NCBI RefSeq assembly: GCF_000247695.1
Contig: NW_004624805.1
Location: 3,717,980-3,781,979 of the forward strand
Source of the DNA: Heterocephalus glaber
Taxonomy: Eukaryota > Chordata > Mammalia > Rodentia > Bathyergidae
Direction: 5' to 3'
Length of the DNA: 64,000 nt
Made by a program: the position numbers and the translations under genes
Part shown: positions 47,901 to 61,325 of the stretch, one piece after another
Position numbering within the stretch: position 1 is the first letter of the stretch
Layout of the letters: each line of letters begins with the position of its first letter
Notes under the pieces: generated by a model
Seen by the model: only the letters and a program-made list of their open reading frames with translations
What the model was told of the DNA's origin: nothing
Databases searched by the model: none

Positions 47901-48851
47901 CCGTATTTCCCCCAAAATAAGGCTAGGTCTTAGACGCAGTTTTCAGGGGATGTCTCATTTTTCTCATGTACAACAATCTACATTTATTCATGTAGAAAAA
48001 CCTCTATTTGTGCAAATACAGTCGTGTCATCTTCCTTTGGAACACTGTCACAACTCTCTGAACTCCGAATTCTGGCCCAAATTTCTTGCAGCTCCATTTT
48101 CCTATAGAAATGTTGGCCCCAGTCTCTCGTGTCCAGCAACAGAGTTCTCCTTAAATGAGCACTTGTTATCCAGGTAGGCTGCTCCTACTGCATTGGCAAC
48201 CCGGTTGGCAGTGATTTTCTCCCACGAATTCTTCATCCAAGTCATGACCTCTTGCATTAAATCAAGTGTTACCTGAAGACTTATGAGGCAGGAGTGGTAA
48301 CAAAAATGATGACAATTATGAATGATGGTCCACACAAAAGCAACGAAAGCTTGCAGGCACCAAAACTCAGAAAACTTTTTTTATTTCACAGCAGAGCACT
48401 AAGTATGTCCATTATGACACACGATACGCTGAGTCTGGAGACTCATATTAGACCTACCACACCCGTTCGTTGTCAAGTGTGCACCATACTGAGGCATTGT
48501 GTCTGTGCTCTGATTGGTTATCCTCCAGGCAGTCTCCAGTTCATCTGCTTACACAGGCATTCACCTCTCATCCAATTCCCTCTTGGATATTTACAAATAC
48601 TTAATTATAATTTATATTATCTTTACAAGCACTAATGTCAATAGTGTTTGCTATATTTAATTATATATTAATATTATTATTTTATAATTCAATATGTCCA
48701 GCACGTGCTGCAACGCGGGCATACTAAATGTATCCATCTGGCCGACCTCTTAACTGGGGCTTATTTTTGGAGTAGTGCTTCTATGACAAGCAACCTGAAA
48801 AATTATGCTCAGGCTTACTTTTCAGCTCAATCTTATTTTCAGGGAATACAG
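47901..48851 (-). mobile_element. 951-bp TA-flanked pogo-like DNA transposon
   Basis: The ends ccgtatttcccccaaaataa and, reversed, ctgtattccctgaaaataag are inverted copies with a 1-base gap, and TA lies exactly outside both (47899-47900, 48852-48853). The minus-strand frame at 48335-48102 contains WMKNSWEKITANRV, with the W-x5-W spacing seen near the C-terminus of pogo/Tigger transposases. The remaining transposase domains are absent, so it is an internally deleted or decayed copy. A 951-bp length and an AT-rich core near 48590-48690 fit a non-autonomous element. Confidence 0.7.
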
Positions 48852-48859
48852 TAGAATCA

Positions 48860-50560
48860 GGGGAGAAGTCTGACCCAGCAAGCATCTCATCTGTACTGTG
48901 CTACAATAAAGAGGCTTAAGTGAGGCTTCCCTGTTTCAGCTGGGAATTCAGTGAATACTGGGACAATGTTCAAAGCCCGAGGCTGACCTTACTTAGGAAC
49001 ATCTTTCTTTTAACACTGCTGATGAAACACTGAAAGCTCATTGTAACACAACTCATCTGGACAGCGAGAATACAAATTATAAGTCATGGGTGGGGAGTGA
49101 GCTGGATATATTTCTCGGATATCCAGAAAAATTAAAAATTAAAAGAATCCTATTAATATTAATTACATCCTGTGCATATTATACTAAAAAGAAGTACTAT
49201 TGTGAAACACTTCTATTTTCATTTTTCTTAATGTGATTGCCTTCTGGAGTTACAACTTTAGAATAACCGTTTAGAAACAGATTCCTTATAAAAGAGAAAA
49301 TTCTAATTCTGAAAAATAACTCTTTTGGATGTGTTGCTTTATCTTGCTTCACTTATGAATGCTGTTATTGATCTCTAAATGGAATTTCCAAACCAGTGAC
49401 TTTTATAAAAAATATGATATACTGTGAAAAGAAATAGGAAATCGGAACAAGAGGTAGGAGAAGGAAAGGTAATTGACAGAACAAACTTGAACAATAACTT
49501 TAATGGTCTTCATCATCCCTATAAATCCACAAATCATTTTCCCACAGGTCAGACTGCTACAGCAGAAGTTGGCCTCATTCTGCTCATTCTGGAACCGTGG
49601 CAGCAGCTCGGACTGGTGCCATGTTATGCATTTGGAAGAACGATTGCATTATAAAACCCATTCCAAGCTTCCCACTGTTTCAACAGTGGAAATAGTGAGG
49701 AATGTTCGGACTGATTTAAAATGTGAAGATGTAATTCCGATATTATTGAAGCCTTCTACCACTCAAGCATTCCCTTAAATAAGTCTGTCACCTGCCTAAT
49801 TATGCACTGATGTTAGGTAAGAAAAAGAGAGAATAATTTCTTCTAATAACAAATAGTAATTTACATAGCCCCCAGGACCATGCAATAGTTAAATTAGGGC
49901 ACCACGGAAACTCTAAGATTAGCACCTACTAGAGAATAATTGTTCTTTATATGATGGATGTGGGAACCCTATTTCCAGAGAGATATAGCTAATAGGATAC
50001 TCTGCAAGATCCTCCTGCCTAAAAATGAAAAACACTAAATTAATATTAAAAAACAACTCCGCTAAGTTAAATGCATTCCTGAGCTGGCACTAAGTTAAAG
50101 AACATCCAGAATCCCCTAGGAAGTGAAAACGGGAAAACTGGGAAGGGGAAAAAAACCCATCTCACCTACACCCTGAAGATGAAGCTAAGTTTCTGCTCTG
50201 ATAACCACATTGCTGTCAAAGATACAAGATAAAGCTTAGGTCTAATCCATCATGGAGAACCTAATCAGGGAACCTCTTATTTATTATCTGGAATCCTAAA
50301 AATTACAGTCCCAAGGTGAAGATGAATGAGAAGTGAGCACTGATATTTAGAAGGGGTGGAGAGGAAACTTCTCTGACTCCACTTTGAATAGGGGACAAGA
50401 AAGTAACCACCCCACCCCCCCAAATTTGTAAGGACAAAGCTAAATTCAACTCAGGCTGAAATTTGAAGTGCTGAGGGTTGGTGGCCCCAAGGAGCAAGGA
50501 TAAACCTTGTTTTCTGGAGGAACTCAACTTCAATTCAGTCCTCAACAAATTCCCACACAG
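48860..50560. other. Unassigned AT-rich stretch
   Basis: No gene or confident repeat is recognised. Confidence 0.45.
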
Positions 50561-50569
50561 ATCAATGTC

Positions 50570-51130
50570 CAGAACAATCAAGAAAAATGGTTAAAACTGT
50601 CAGAAAAAGAAGATATCATGGGTGAAAACTGATCCGAAACACTAGAATACAGGAAAAAACTCACAAATCCATCAGATATAGAAAATACAAAACAGAATAG
50701 CTCATGTAATATCCTTGAAGTGTACATTATAATTCAAATGGAAAATTCAATGGCTCTTTTTTGATGAGAAAGAATGTAATTGTCCAAAGAAATGAATAAA
50801 GAAAGAAGAAAAGAAGGGTGACGGATGTGGAGAGGTTAAGAAGCAAGGGGATTAAACGAGAAGGGGTGACATGTGCTGAGCTGAGTTCAGTGAGAGACAA
50901 TACATAGAATACGGGAGAGGTACTATTTAAAGAAAGGCTTCTCGGAGCTGTTGAAAGACATAAATTCTTAGTTGCAGTAAACCCAAAGGAATCCCAACCA
51001 GGATAAATTTTTGAAAAATCACTATAAAACCAAAGAAAAGCAAGATCTTAAAATCAGCCAGAGAAAAAAGACAGATCACTCACCAAAAAAAGTGCACCTA
51101 GGCAGCCTGCTGATTTCTGAACAGATAATT
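50570..51130 (+). mobile_element. Old L1 5' region relic, plus strand
   Basis: The stretch gaaaagcaagatcttaaaat followed by cagccagagaaaaaag and, at 51105, gctgatttctgaacag is the plus-strand counterpart of the L1 5' segment seen reversed at 2590-2630. Confidence 0.55.
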
Positions 51131-51149
51131 GGAAAATGAGTAGAGATTG

Positions 51150-51430
51150 GTTTTGTCTGTGCTTGAATTTTGTATGAGTGGAATGACCCAGTATGGATTA
51201 TTTTCTTTCTATTTTTTAATTTCTATATTATATCAGTGAAACTGATCCCGGTAGTTACATTTAACAATAGTTGCTTTTCAAACATTTCTGTGGAGTATTC
51301 CACTTCACGAATACACTCTAATTTCTATTTAGGGTACTGTTGATGGGCATTTGAGTTTCTCCCAAGGTTTTGCTGTCATAAATAATATGCTGTGACTCTG
51401 CTCTTTTTCTTAAGTATTTCTTGCAATCTG
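51150..51430 (-). mobile_element. Old L1 3' end relic, minus strand
   Basis: The box gttgatgggcatttgagttt then 'ttgctgtcataaataatatg' is reversed 3' end of old L1 elements. It abuts an opposite-strand L1 fragment. Confidence 0.6.
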
Positions 51431-51756
51431 TCTTCTGCAATAGTCTAAACCTCTCTGTGGAAAACTGAGATTGAAATGTAAACAAAACACAAAGCTCATA
51501 ACACTGACTGAATTGCACATCCCAAGCCCAAACCCTTTATAAAATACTTCACTATATTTTGCTATGATTCTTAATCATTGACTTCCTAAAACTATTACTC
51601 CCTCTACATTTTTCAGCAAAAGCTAATATATGCTCCAGCTGGTTGGATATGGATGAAACATTACACTTAACTCACAGGATCAGCAGCTTCATGCCACGTT
51701 TTTTAAAATTGGCTTTCAGCTTTTGGTCCTGCTGAAGGCAAACTTAAAAATGTGCT

Positions 51757-51860
51757 CGCCAGGATGTAGCCAATGGTTCCATCTGCCTCGCAAGGGCAAG
51801 GTCCGGAGTTCAATCCCCAGTACAAAAAACAAAAACAAAACCAACAACAAAAACCCCCAG
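51757..51860 (+). mobile_element. ID: ID-like SINE with A-rich tail
   Basis: The body ggatgtagccaatggttcca, 'tctgcctcgcaagggcaagg' and 'gttcaatccccagtacaaaa' is an ID copy related to those at 564 and 54925. Its AAC-rich tail runs to about 51855. Confidence 0.8.
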
Positions 51861-52605
51861 GAGTTAAAAGTGTGCACAATACAAGTTAAGCAAGGGGTTA
51901 GTATTTGAGGGAGGAAAGAAGCAAGGAAGGAAGATGTGTATCATACTTCTAAGTTCAGGTACTTTCTAAAGATGCACAGCTTTGTAAAATCCCTACTGTA
52001 GGTTTTGCCATATTTGCAAATCACCCTGGTATTATGGTGTCTTTCCCTACCACAGCCTCTCGAAGTATAACACCCTTGTTAATCAGGAGACCCTGACAGT
52101 GGATGCCCTTGAGCACTGCTTAACAACCCTATTCCCAAAAGGGCAATTATGCTGTGCCCTGTGAAGAGAAAGCAGCAGTTGGGAGAAAACAGCTGACCTA
52201 GTAAATTTGAGGTAAACTTGGGATAGTGATGGCACCAACATCGTATGAATTTTTGTGGTTTAGAAGAATTGGAGCAGATAAAACTCTCAATACACTGTCT
52301 GGCACATTGTATTCAATTAAGGTTAGTTATTAGGGCTTTTAATACTCTCAAAATGACTGAGAATCCCTTCAAAACCACCTTTATCTATCTTGCCACACTT
52401 CCCCAGCCTTCAGGGCTGGCCAGTGCTTGGCCTGTTTACAGCGATAGCAATTCCACCATCCTATCACAGCAGGAAATTCCTTTGTTGTTCTCTGCCTATG
52501 TACCATGTCCCTAACCAGTATGCAAGTGTAGTGATGATCCTGTCAAACTCTTGTTAGTCCCTCCCAGGGACCTGTCACTTCTCCATGGAAAGTTCCAGGC
52601 AGTCA
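51861..52605. other. Unassigned non-coding stretch
   Basis: No gene or confident repeat is recognised. Confidence 0.45.
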
Positions 52606-52608
52606 GCC

Positions 52609-53105
52609 GCCATGGTCTGCATACGGTGTGTCCCCAAGGCCCACATACTGGGGGCTGGTCTCTGGTGCCTCAGCATTCAGCAGTGGGGCCTCAGAAAGTG
52701 ATTGGATCCTGAGGACTCTCACTTCAGCAATGGATTCATCCGCTGATGAATTCATAATTTGATGGCATCATTGGGAGGAGGTGATGAAAACTTTAGGAAG
52801 TGAGTCCCAGTTGAAGGGAGTGTGTCATAAGTATGCGACCGAGGTGTGTATATGCTACTCCTGGTCCCCTTTCTCCTTCTCTCTTGCTGTTTGTCTGCTT
52901 TCTGAATGCCATGAGGTGGGCTGATTTCCTCCACTGTGCCCTCTCCTCCCTCACTGTGAAATTCTGCCTCACACAGGCCTGAAACCAACAGAGCCAGTTG
53001 TCCATGAACTGATACCTCTGAAACTGTAAGCCAAAATAAATATGTCTTCCTTTAAATTGTTTTCTCAGGTATTTTGTCACAGTGTCAGAAAGCTAACTAA
53101 CACAC
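52609..53105 (+). mobile_element. MaLR-like solo LTR, plus strand
   Basis: It contains tggattcatccgctgatgaa, 'gtaagccaaaataaatatgt' (polyadenylation signal) and the end gaaagctaactaacacac. About 497 bp is a full-length solo LTR. Confidence 0.8.
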
Positions 53106-53838
53106 AGTTGGTCTGAATCAAGGATTTCCAGGTTGCAATATAATAAACATCCTTAGGTGCTTTCAATTAACAAGTCTCAAGAAACTGGCTCCAGCCCAAA
53201 AGAGAGTGGTTGTGTTTTATATACTTTGTATGTACAAGTAATCTACAGGCAATAGTTCAAATAATCATTGAAATTTAGAAAGAAATCCTATACATGGCAT
53301 ATTCCCTGCCAAACATGTGATTTTGTGACTGCTTGATACGACCTGAAAATCTGAGGTTTATGTGACCACTCAGACACAGAATTAACCATAATAGAGGAAG
53401 GAACAGCGCCCTAAGGAACAGGAGCCTGGAAGATGTCATTGATCTGCTCGTGTCATTAGAGATCAGCATACCTCCTCATTTTCATTTAAGAGGCCAAAAC
53501 TGGAAACTTCTGGCATTAGTAAAGAAGAGTAACCATAGAAACACAGCACTGATCAATTTCCATGGTAAAGAGAGCAGCTCCTTCCATGGAATGACTTGAG
53601 GTGCTGTAGCAAGCCCTTCTGCCTAAAGAGCTCTCTCCCATAGATCTGAACTATTTCAAGCAATGGTTCTCTAAAAATAATAGGCAACCAATTTAATAAA
53701 AAGCATGGCAATTTTAATTAAAAGTTAAGATATAGTTACTACAAAGAAATGCAAAAAATGTGATGGCAACAGACCAAGCCATCCATAATAAAGAGGGAGG
53801 ACAGCAAGGGACAAAGATCAATCTTCAGATTGCAAGGA
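53106..53838. other. Unassigned non-coding stretch
   Basis: No gene or confident repeat is recognised. Confidence 0.45.
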
Positions 53839-53839
53839 A

Positions 53840-53920
53840 AGGAAAACTGACATTTATTGAAAAGTTACTCTTTGCCAAGCACTTAAACTTTATTTCATTT
53901 AATTCCTATAACCATCCAGT
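53840..53920 (-). mobile_element. MIR: MIR SINE fragment, minus strand
   Basis: The box tgacatttattgaaaagtta then 'ctttgccaagcacttaaact' and a tttcatttaattcc stretch matches reversed MIR. Confidence 0.5.
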
Positions 53921-54129
53921 AAATATGTGTATATATATATATATATCTTTAAAAATTGCTAAATAATACATGCTCGTGTTAGAAAAGTTTGAAAATACTA
54001 AATAGTACCAGCCAGAAAGTAAAGATCACCCATCCCACCCTGCAAAAAATCCAATTAAAACTTTGGTGTTATTTACCTCTCTTCACATTTTGTTTTCCGT
54101 AATTGAGATGATAACAGATCTCTTGAATA

Positions 54130-54275
54130 TTTCCCTCCATCATCAAATACCCTTAAGAAAGGGTAAGCTCAGTAAGAGCATGAAGTTTGTCTGTTCATTC
54201 ACTATGTTATCACCAGTGCCTGGAACAGTGCCGGGCGTGCAGGAAACACTGAATACAAATTTGTTGAATGCGTGA
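54130..54275 (+). mobile_element. L2 LINE 3' end
   Basis: The stretch gtgcctggaacagtgccggg followed by aggaaacactgaatacaaat and ttgttgaatg is the L2 3' end in plus orientation. Confidence 0.65.
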
Positions 54276-54289
54276 AAGTGACGGTTACA

Positions 54290-54760
54290 CCACCATCTCT
54301 CATTTTAAACATTCTGACTTTAAAAATATATAAATCTTTGTCAAAGTTTCTGATTTTTTTCCTTTCAAACCAATTTTTAGACATTAAGTAATTAGGTTAG
54401 GAGTTAGAGATCTTTCTAAATTTATAATATGTATTGGTAATTACTTTCTAAGTAATTTCCAGCTGTGCTCCCACCAGCAATATATGAAAGTCTATTTTAT
54501 TCAAACCTTGTGGTTTCTGCATTTAAAAAATTTATAGACAAAATAACTTATAAATTTATACTTTTCTTTTGTACTCATTAACATGCTATCAATATAGCAG
54601 CCTTTTCCTTATTAGTCCAACCATTTCACCTCAATTCATTATTTCCTCTTGAGCCAATATAGACTGTATTTTGCCAATAGCAAGGCTTTCAATTTTTACG
54701 TTATCAAACATTTCCCTTGAAACTTTTTAAAAATCACTTCTATGCCTGGAAACTCTTCCA
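54290..54760 (-). mobile_element. Old L1 3' relic, minus strand
   Basis: The box agctgtgctcccaccagcaa followed by tatatgaaagtc is reversed old L1 3' sequence. The borders are uncertain. Confidence 0.5.
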
Positions 54761-54924
54761 AGGGGAAATTAAAAAAATGTTTGTTTTCTTCTACTTTCAT
54801 GGTTTTACTGTTGCCCTTATTTGATTGATCACTTGGCATTACTGTATTTCAGGTCAAGATGTGAGGTGAGCTTATCCCAGTAGATAAACATTGTTCTAGC
54901 ATCCTTTGATTAAAATTCATTTTA

Positions 54925-55037
54925 GGGCTGGGGGTTTAGCTCAGTGGTTTTGCTGCCTGCTGCGCAAGCACAAGGACCCAAGTTCAATCCCCAGTACCAA
55001 AAAAAAATAAAAAATAAAAAATAAATAAAAAATAAAA
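54925..55037 (+). mobile_element. ID: ID-type SINE with AAATAA tail
   Basis: The body gggctgggggtttagctcag, 'gctgcctgctgcgcaagcac' and 'gttcaatccccagtaccaaa' is a young-looking ID copy. A short duplication, aaaattcatttt, lies at about 54913-54924 and again from about 55035. The tail has drifted to AAATAA units. Confidence 0.9.
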
Positions 55038-55149
55038 ATTCATTTTCTTCTAATTTGATTTGTGATTTCTCTTTCTTCCTATACTGGAAGAAGTAAGTAC
55101 TTTTCATGGAAGGGCTCTTTAACTTATCTTTCCTCTTATTCTCATGCCA

Positions 55150-57730
55150 GTCCAACTGTGTTTTTTTATTAAAAACTTTTTTGTAATATAGTGAAATATT
55201 TCTTAAAAATCAAATAGTAGAGAAATTGTTATTAATAAAAATTGATAGCCCTCCAATGTTCCCTTTTTGGCCTCTAGCTCTCTTCATCAGCCATTTCTAT
55301 TTATTTTTTCTGGCCTTAACTCTGTGTTGCTGAACAATAAATATGGTCTTAACCATTACCCATTGTACTTCTGGCATGAGAAATGATGATTTAGCACATC
55401 TCTGCTATTTTATCTACTTTCCCTCCTCTCTCAGTGTTTGACAGTTCTGTAGCCACTTTTGTTCTCTTGTTTTGATTACCTTTGTGAATTAAAATACTAT
55501 ATTTAAATTTTTATTCCTGTATCATCAGCTTTCCACAGTGTATCTTGATTCTTGCTGATTTTTAACTTTTACATTTTACAGATCTCGCTTCACACTGTCA
55601 AAGTTGATGCTATGTGCAATCTGCTACTACATATAGTCAAGTATTTCCAGGTTTGCCTATAGGTTGATTCTAATATTGAAAATCAGTGAGCAGTGATCAT
55701 ATTATCATAGCTATGCAACTATTCTTTATTCTAGGATTAATTTCCTTATCTCTTATTCCAAGATCATAGTACTATTTGCCTTAAAAGAGAATAGGCTAGC
55801 ACCTAATATGGTCAAATGGATTCTTTCTTAATTCTATCAATTGATCAAAATAATAAATATTTGATAGATTTCACTGGTTATGGCAAAAGGATACAGAGCT
55901 CTATTTGTAGGAGAGTTTTTAATTAAGGATTCAACACTTTTACCACAGGGCTATTCTTACTTTCTATTTCTTCTTATGTGAATTTTTGAAAAGTTATACT
56001 TTATTAGAAATCTGTCCATTCTATCTTAATTTTCAAAACAACCCATTTTTCACAATTAAATAATTTCTGAAATACATTAAGTGATGTCACCTTTTTCATT
56101 ATGATAATAGTTCCAGCCTATTTTTTAAATCAGTCTTGAAAAGCATTTATCAATTTAACTAATCTTTTCAAGAGCTGAAACTGCTGCATCACAAGGCACA
56201 ATTCTGTTCTGCTTTTGTTGATTTACCAGTTTTCCAAAGTGGCTTTAACTGATTTACATACCCACCTGCAGTTACGAGATTTCCAGCCGGTCTGCATCCT
56301 TGGCAAAACCTGGTCTCGTCAGTCTTTTTTAGTTTCACTATTCTAGTGGATGTGTAGTGATAAATTATGATTGGAATTCGCTTTACACAATGAATAATAA
56401 CTTTGAGCATCTTTTCACATGTTTTACTGTCAGGTAGATATCTTCGTTTGTAAAGTTCCTGTCTACATATTTTGCCATTTATCTAACTGGCCTTCTCTCT
56501 TTTTTGGTAAGAGCTCTTTACACATTTTATTTATATTTCTTTTTTGGTTTTATATATTGCATAAATTATCTTCCTCTTCTTGACTCGCCTTTTCATTCTC
56601 TTTAATGCTGCTGTTAGTCCAATGATTTCTTAACTTTGTAGAATCCTATGCATCAATTATCATTTATTTGCTTTTTATGTTTTATTTAGCCATTATCTTT
56701 TAAGTCTTTCTGTAACCCCAAAGCATGAAGATTTATTTCTTGTGGGTTTTATTTCAGAAGCTTATTAGTTTTGCCTTTCACACTTAAATATATAATCTAC
56801 CTGGAATTGGTTTTAGTATAATTTCTTTTTTAGATATTGTTTTTCAATTGCCTCAAAATCAGTGATGGAAAGAACAATCCCCACTGCACTGTGGTGTCGT
56901 TTTAATCACAAATCAAATGACTATATATTTAGGTCTGTTTCCAGACTTTTTATTATGTTTCATTTCTTAATTTACCTCTCTTTGCGGAAATCACACAGTG
57001 AATTCGTATGAGTTTTTTCCAATTAGCTTTTCTTCATGAATGGCTATTTCTGGACTTTTGTATTGGCTATTTCTGGACTTGGCTAGAAATTTTGGACTTT
57101 TGTATTTCTATATAAATGTTAGAATCAGCTATTTGATTTATACTATCAACCTTCAAAAATAAGCTGATATTGTGATTGAAATTGCTGTACTCTGTAGATC
57201 AAGTTTTGGAAACCTGACACCTCAGTAATGTTAGTCTTCGAACCTATGGCTATGGCATACATTTCCTTAGGTCTTCTTTTAGTTTGTTTCCATGTTTTGC
57301 AATTTTCTGCACAGAAGTGTTGAACATTTTTCACAAGATGTAATACTAGACATTTGATAATTTTGATGCTATTAAAATAATATATTCCATCTACTTTTGA
57401 AGTTTTTCACTGGCATATAGAAATAGAAAACATCCCCTCCTCTTCCTCTTCTCCTTTTCTTCTTTGTGGGCTTCAGGATCAAGCCCAGCCACATCCCCAG
57501 CCCCAAAGATATTTGTATCGATATTTTATCTAGTGCTCTTACTAAATCTGCTTATAAATTATAATATTTTATACATTACTTTGAATTTTCTAAACATAGT
57601 ATTTCTCCCTTTCCAATCATTCTACATTTTCTTTTCTGATTGTGCTGGCCAGGATCTCTATTACAATATTTAGTAACACTGGTAACATTACACATCTTTG
57701 TCTAACTTTTTATCTAAGGAGGAAAACTAA
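55150..57730 (-). mobile_element. Old L1 LINE, minus strand
   Basis: The part 56190-56530 reads as reversed L1 3' UTR ('gagcatcttttcacatgttt', 'tattttgccatttatctaac'), and 56530-57400 continues into reversed ORF2 C-terminal sequence. It is strongly decayed and the left border is uncertain. Confidence 0.6.
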
Positions 57731-60700
57731 AGAGGGGGTTGTATCCTCCAAGAATCCCAAATGAAAACCTGGGTATTTACCCCCATTCTCTGGCAGTTTC
57801 TAAAATCCAATTTTTGTCAAAAATTCTACTCTGAGTCTCAGTTGTTCCTGGTTAGTTTCCTAGCATTTGCCCCCACCCCAGCTTAAGAGTCACTAAATGC
57901 CTTACCAAAAAAAAAAAAAAAAAGATGCCAAAGTTTGGTCTTTCTTCAATATCCCTTTTTTCTGGGACAATGGTCCCTCAAATCCTGGCTGCTTTAATAG
58001 AGAGCATTGTGCAACTGCAGAAGCTAAAATTTACTCTAAGGTTTGAAAGGAAACCCCGAAACTTACGGAATGATTTTTCTAACTATTGATGCTTTCCAGC
58101 CTCTTCCTTACAAAGTTCAGCAAATTTAAGATCTTTTTAAATTTAACATCACAATTTATACAACATAGTTTATGTAGTGTTTGTTTGTAAATTAGAAGAC
58201 ATATCTTAGCCATGACAAATCTCCCTGGACTAGCTATTGTCAAGCCAAATGTTAGCTTGGATTTAACATTTTACTAAACTGGTTTCTTTTATTATTTAGG
58301 GTTAATTCACTCCCTGTCAATCCTCTCTCAGTTGTACAGCTTTAGAGGTGCTTGATCCTGCAATTGGAAACAAAAGGTTTGGAGTGACTTTAGATTCTCC
58401 CAGAACAATTATTTCATGATTCTTGTGCTACCCAAATTTATTTTGTAATAAATCCCTTTTTAAAATTAAGCTTTTAAGTAACCACAGGAGGAAACTAGTT
58501 GATTTTCCAGGAATCCCTTTGTGTGGATTAAAAACTCAAATCAAATCCTCCAATCAGAGACTGAGTATCCACTTGAACAATTGATAATATTTGTCTAAAA
58601 TTAGTGTATATCTAGAAGTTTCAAGATTAAAAAAGAAAAACAGATTTTGAAATGTAGGCCAGCAAAGAAGAAACACACAGAAGAATCTGAGCTAAGAACT
58701 TTTTCAATCTTCAAGATATAAAATTTAAAAGTGTTGTATAAAGCTCCCTTTCTAAACTATAAATTCCATCCACACTCACTTTTCGTGAATTTCAGAGTAG
58801 TATTTATTAACTGCTAAATCATGGACTGTTTTGTTCATCTGTGTCCTATCATATAAAATTGTTTTAGAAAGAAATTTGATAAAAATCAAATGTGGCTGAG
58901 GAACAAATGAATTCATTATACTGAAAGTGAATGCATGTCTATATTTTAGAATAGATAATTTAAACCAAACGTGGCAGTATGGAAATTAACATTTGGGGTT
59001 TTTTCTCAATCCTGGGACACAGAGTAGTATCCTCCCATCTGATTTCCCAGTTACAATAACATGAATAGATATTGATGTAGCCTATTATCTCCGTAATAAT
59101 GCATATTACAACAAGCGGTTATTTATTAGCAGTAAAATGTTTCTCCAGGGCTTAATTTAGAATGCCTGAAATGAAATAACAAAATCTCAGTCTTGGAAAC
59201 GATCCTCTGTGTAGTTATTGTTTAGGGAAATTTTTACTGCTTCGCAGCAGTGTGAGATCCTCAATTGGCTAGTCCTGGCAAATGAAGGCACAGGGGGCCA
59301 CAACGAGATTTTGGGAGGCTGATGTGAATGAACACATGATCCCAGGAGCCAGGCTTCTTGGAATGGTTGGTCAGGTTCAGTTCGGAAGGAGAAGTGGGAA
59401 TGTCTTTGACTCTTAGTGCTACCACTAGGACTTCTAGGTATCCTACTGTCTTTGCAACTTTCACTCGTGCTCCGGAACTCGACACGGAGAGTAGATCCAT
59501 GGAGAGTAATCCACCCAGCTCCACACTTTTCTGAGCAGCATGAGATCAAACACCAGATCTAGGCAGACTGAGCTGTGTGGGGATGAGTGGGCACCTGGCT
59601 GAGGTGAGGTATCAGGCTTCTCTAGACAATGTCAGCATCGTGTGAGCCAGGTCGGCTCGAGACTGGACAAGCAGCAGAGAAGTCTGGTACCGGCAAGTTC
59701 TCGCGACAGCAAAGCTACCTTCAAGTTCTGAAACTTCAGAGCAAGAAGGAGCTCAGCTGTCTGGAATATGTTAAGAATTGAGTGTGGAACTTCTGAGTCG
59801 CAAGTTGAGCCCTAATCAAAAAGCACAAGGCAAGAATACACACCCTCACCAGATTTGGGAGTGTGAAGTCCATCCGAGTGGGTGCTAGAGCAGAGCCGAC
59901 TCATGCCAAACCCCCAAACTGATACCTCCAGGCTTCTGTCACTCTCCCTGGCCAGAAACTGAGTTGATCACAGGGCCTGGAACAGAGCTGAGTCTCCGGC
60001 AGTCACTAAGTAGTACCAGCTGTGGGACAAGAGGGTTTCAGCAGCACACAATTTCTAGGTCTCTAAATCCTTCTGTACTTCAGCAACTTTTTTCTGTGGA
60101 CTTTTAAAAAAATATTTTCCCAAGAGTCTTAATTCTGGAGAATGACCAAAAATCTAGAGGCAGTTTTTGCCTTGAATATCAGTTATGCTTCTTGTGACCC
60201 CTAAGAGATGCCCCACATAGCTGGAGCAAGGGCCTGGGTCCCCTCTTCCAGATTTGTCTGTAGCTGTACCACGGGCATATGGAGGGCCCTGAGCCCTGGG
60301 CCTTTTCTTCTGCGTTTCCTTTGAATCTGCTGACTGAAGGCTGTGTAATGGCTGGATGTGTCCATGACTGAACTAAAATCTTCATCCATCCAAAACACTA
60401 AAATGAATTTCCTTAATGGAACTGCTGGCTAGGGGGAAAGCATCTATAGACTTTAACTTGGATTCCTACCCAGAGCTTTTTTTTATTTCAAACTCCAGGC
60501 TCTCAGAAGATTGCTTAATTATTTGGAAAGGTGCTGAGCCAGCAGGTGGCCAGCCCAGCACAGAGCTCACACGTGCACGGCAGTATTACCTCCATCGCAG
60601 TGCAGCCTTGCCCTCTGAGGACCACTCACACAGCCAAATGCATCTCTCCTGCTTAGCCTCCTCAGTCCAGCATAACTTGTGGCTTAGATGGTAAAGTTAC

Positions 60701-60931
60701 CAGCAAGCTAGGAGAGCCTGAGAGGCAAGGACTACCTACGTGGAACACAGAGAAGCATGTTCTTACAGACAGCTGGAGGTGAGCTGGAGAGGCTCAGCTT
60801 CAGGCAAAGAGAAATCCAGCAACACAACGTATCTGATGTTCATGTTATAGACCCAAAGAGCATGCAGTCAAGAGTAGCACAGAGTAAGGGGAAAAGGATG
60901 GTCATTAGGGTTTTAACCAACTCCACGTGGA

Positions 60932-60959
60932 GTGTGTGTGTGTGTGTGTGTATGTGTGT
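60932..60959. repeat. (GT)n microsatellite
   Basis: A GT run of 28 bases is interrupted once (TATG). It precedes an ID-like relic whose reversed tail it may derive from. Confidence 0.9.
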
Positions 60960-60961
60960 TG

Positions 60962-61032
60962 CTGGGGAATGAGCTTGGAACCTTGCATATGTTAGGTGGG
61001 CATATACCCCCTGAGCTATACCCCACGCCCCC
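60962..61032 (-). mobile_element. ID: ID-like SINE, diverged, minus strand
   Basis: The block ctggggaatgagcttggaac, 'ttgcatatgttaggtgggca' and 'ccctgagctataccccacgc' matches a reversed ID-type body. Confidence 0.6.
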
Positions 61033-61204
61033 TAATAGAATTGTAATGCTCCTATCAACTATTCACTTATTCTTCTCTCCAACACGTACCACAGTCTGCC
61101 GTGTCTAGACATCAAATATATACCATATATGTGTCCAGGGGTACTAGACATACACCGAGCCCAAATTCTGTCAGGAGTCAGGTTCTCTAGGCAGAGGTCA
61201 GGAT

Positions 61205-61325
61205 GAAATAAACTGGTATTTTTAAAGTATCTACCATGTGCCAGACATTTTCATACCAATGATTTGATTTAATCCCCCCAATTATCCTGCATATATATTA
61301 TTATCCCCAGTTCTGAAGAATGCCA
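61205..61325 (-). mobile_element. MIR: MIR SINE fragment, minus strand
   Basis: The box gtatctaccatgtgccagac, then 'tttgatttaatccccccaat' and 'attattatccccagttctga' is reversed MIR. Confidence 0.7.
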
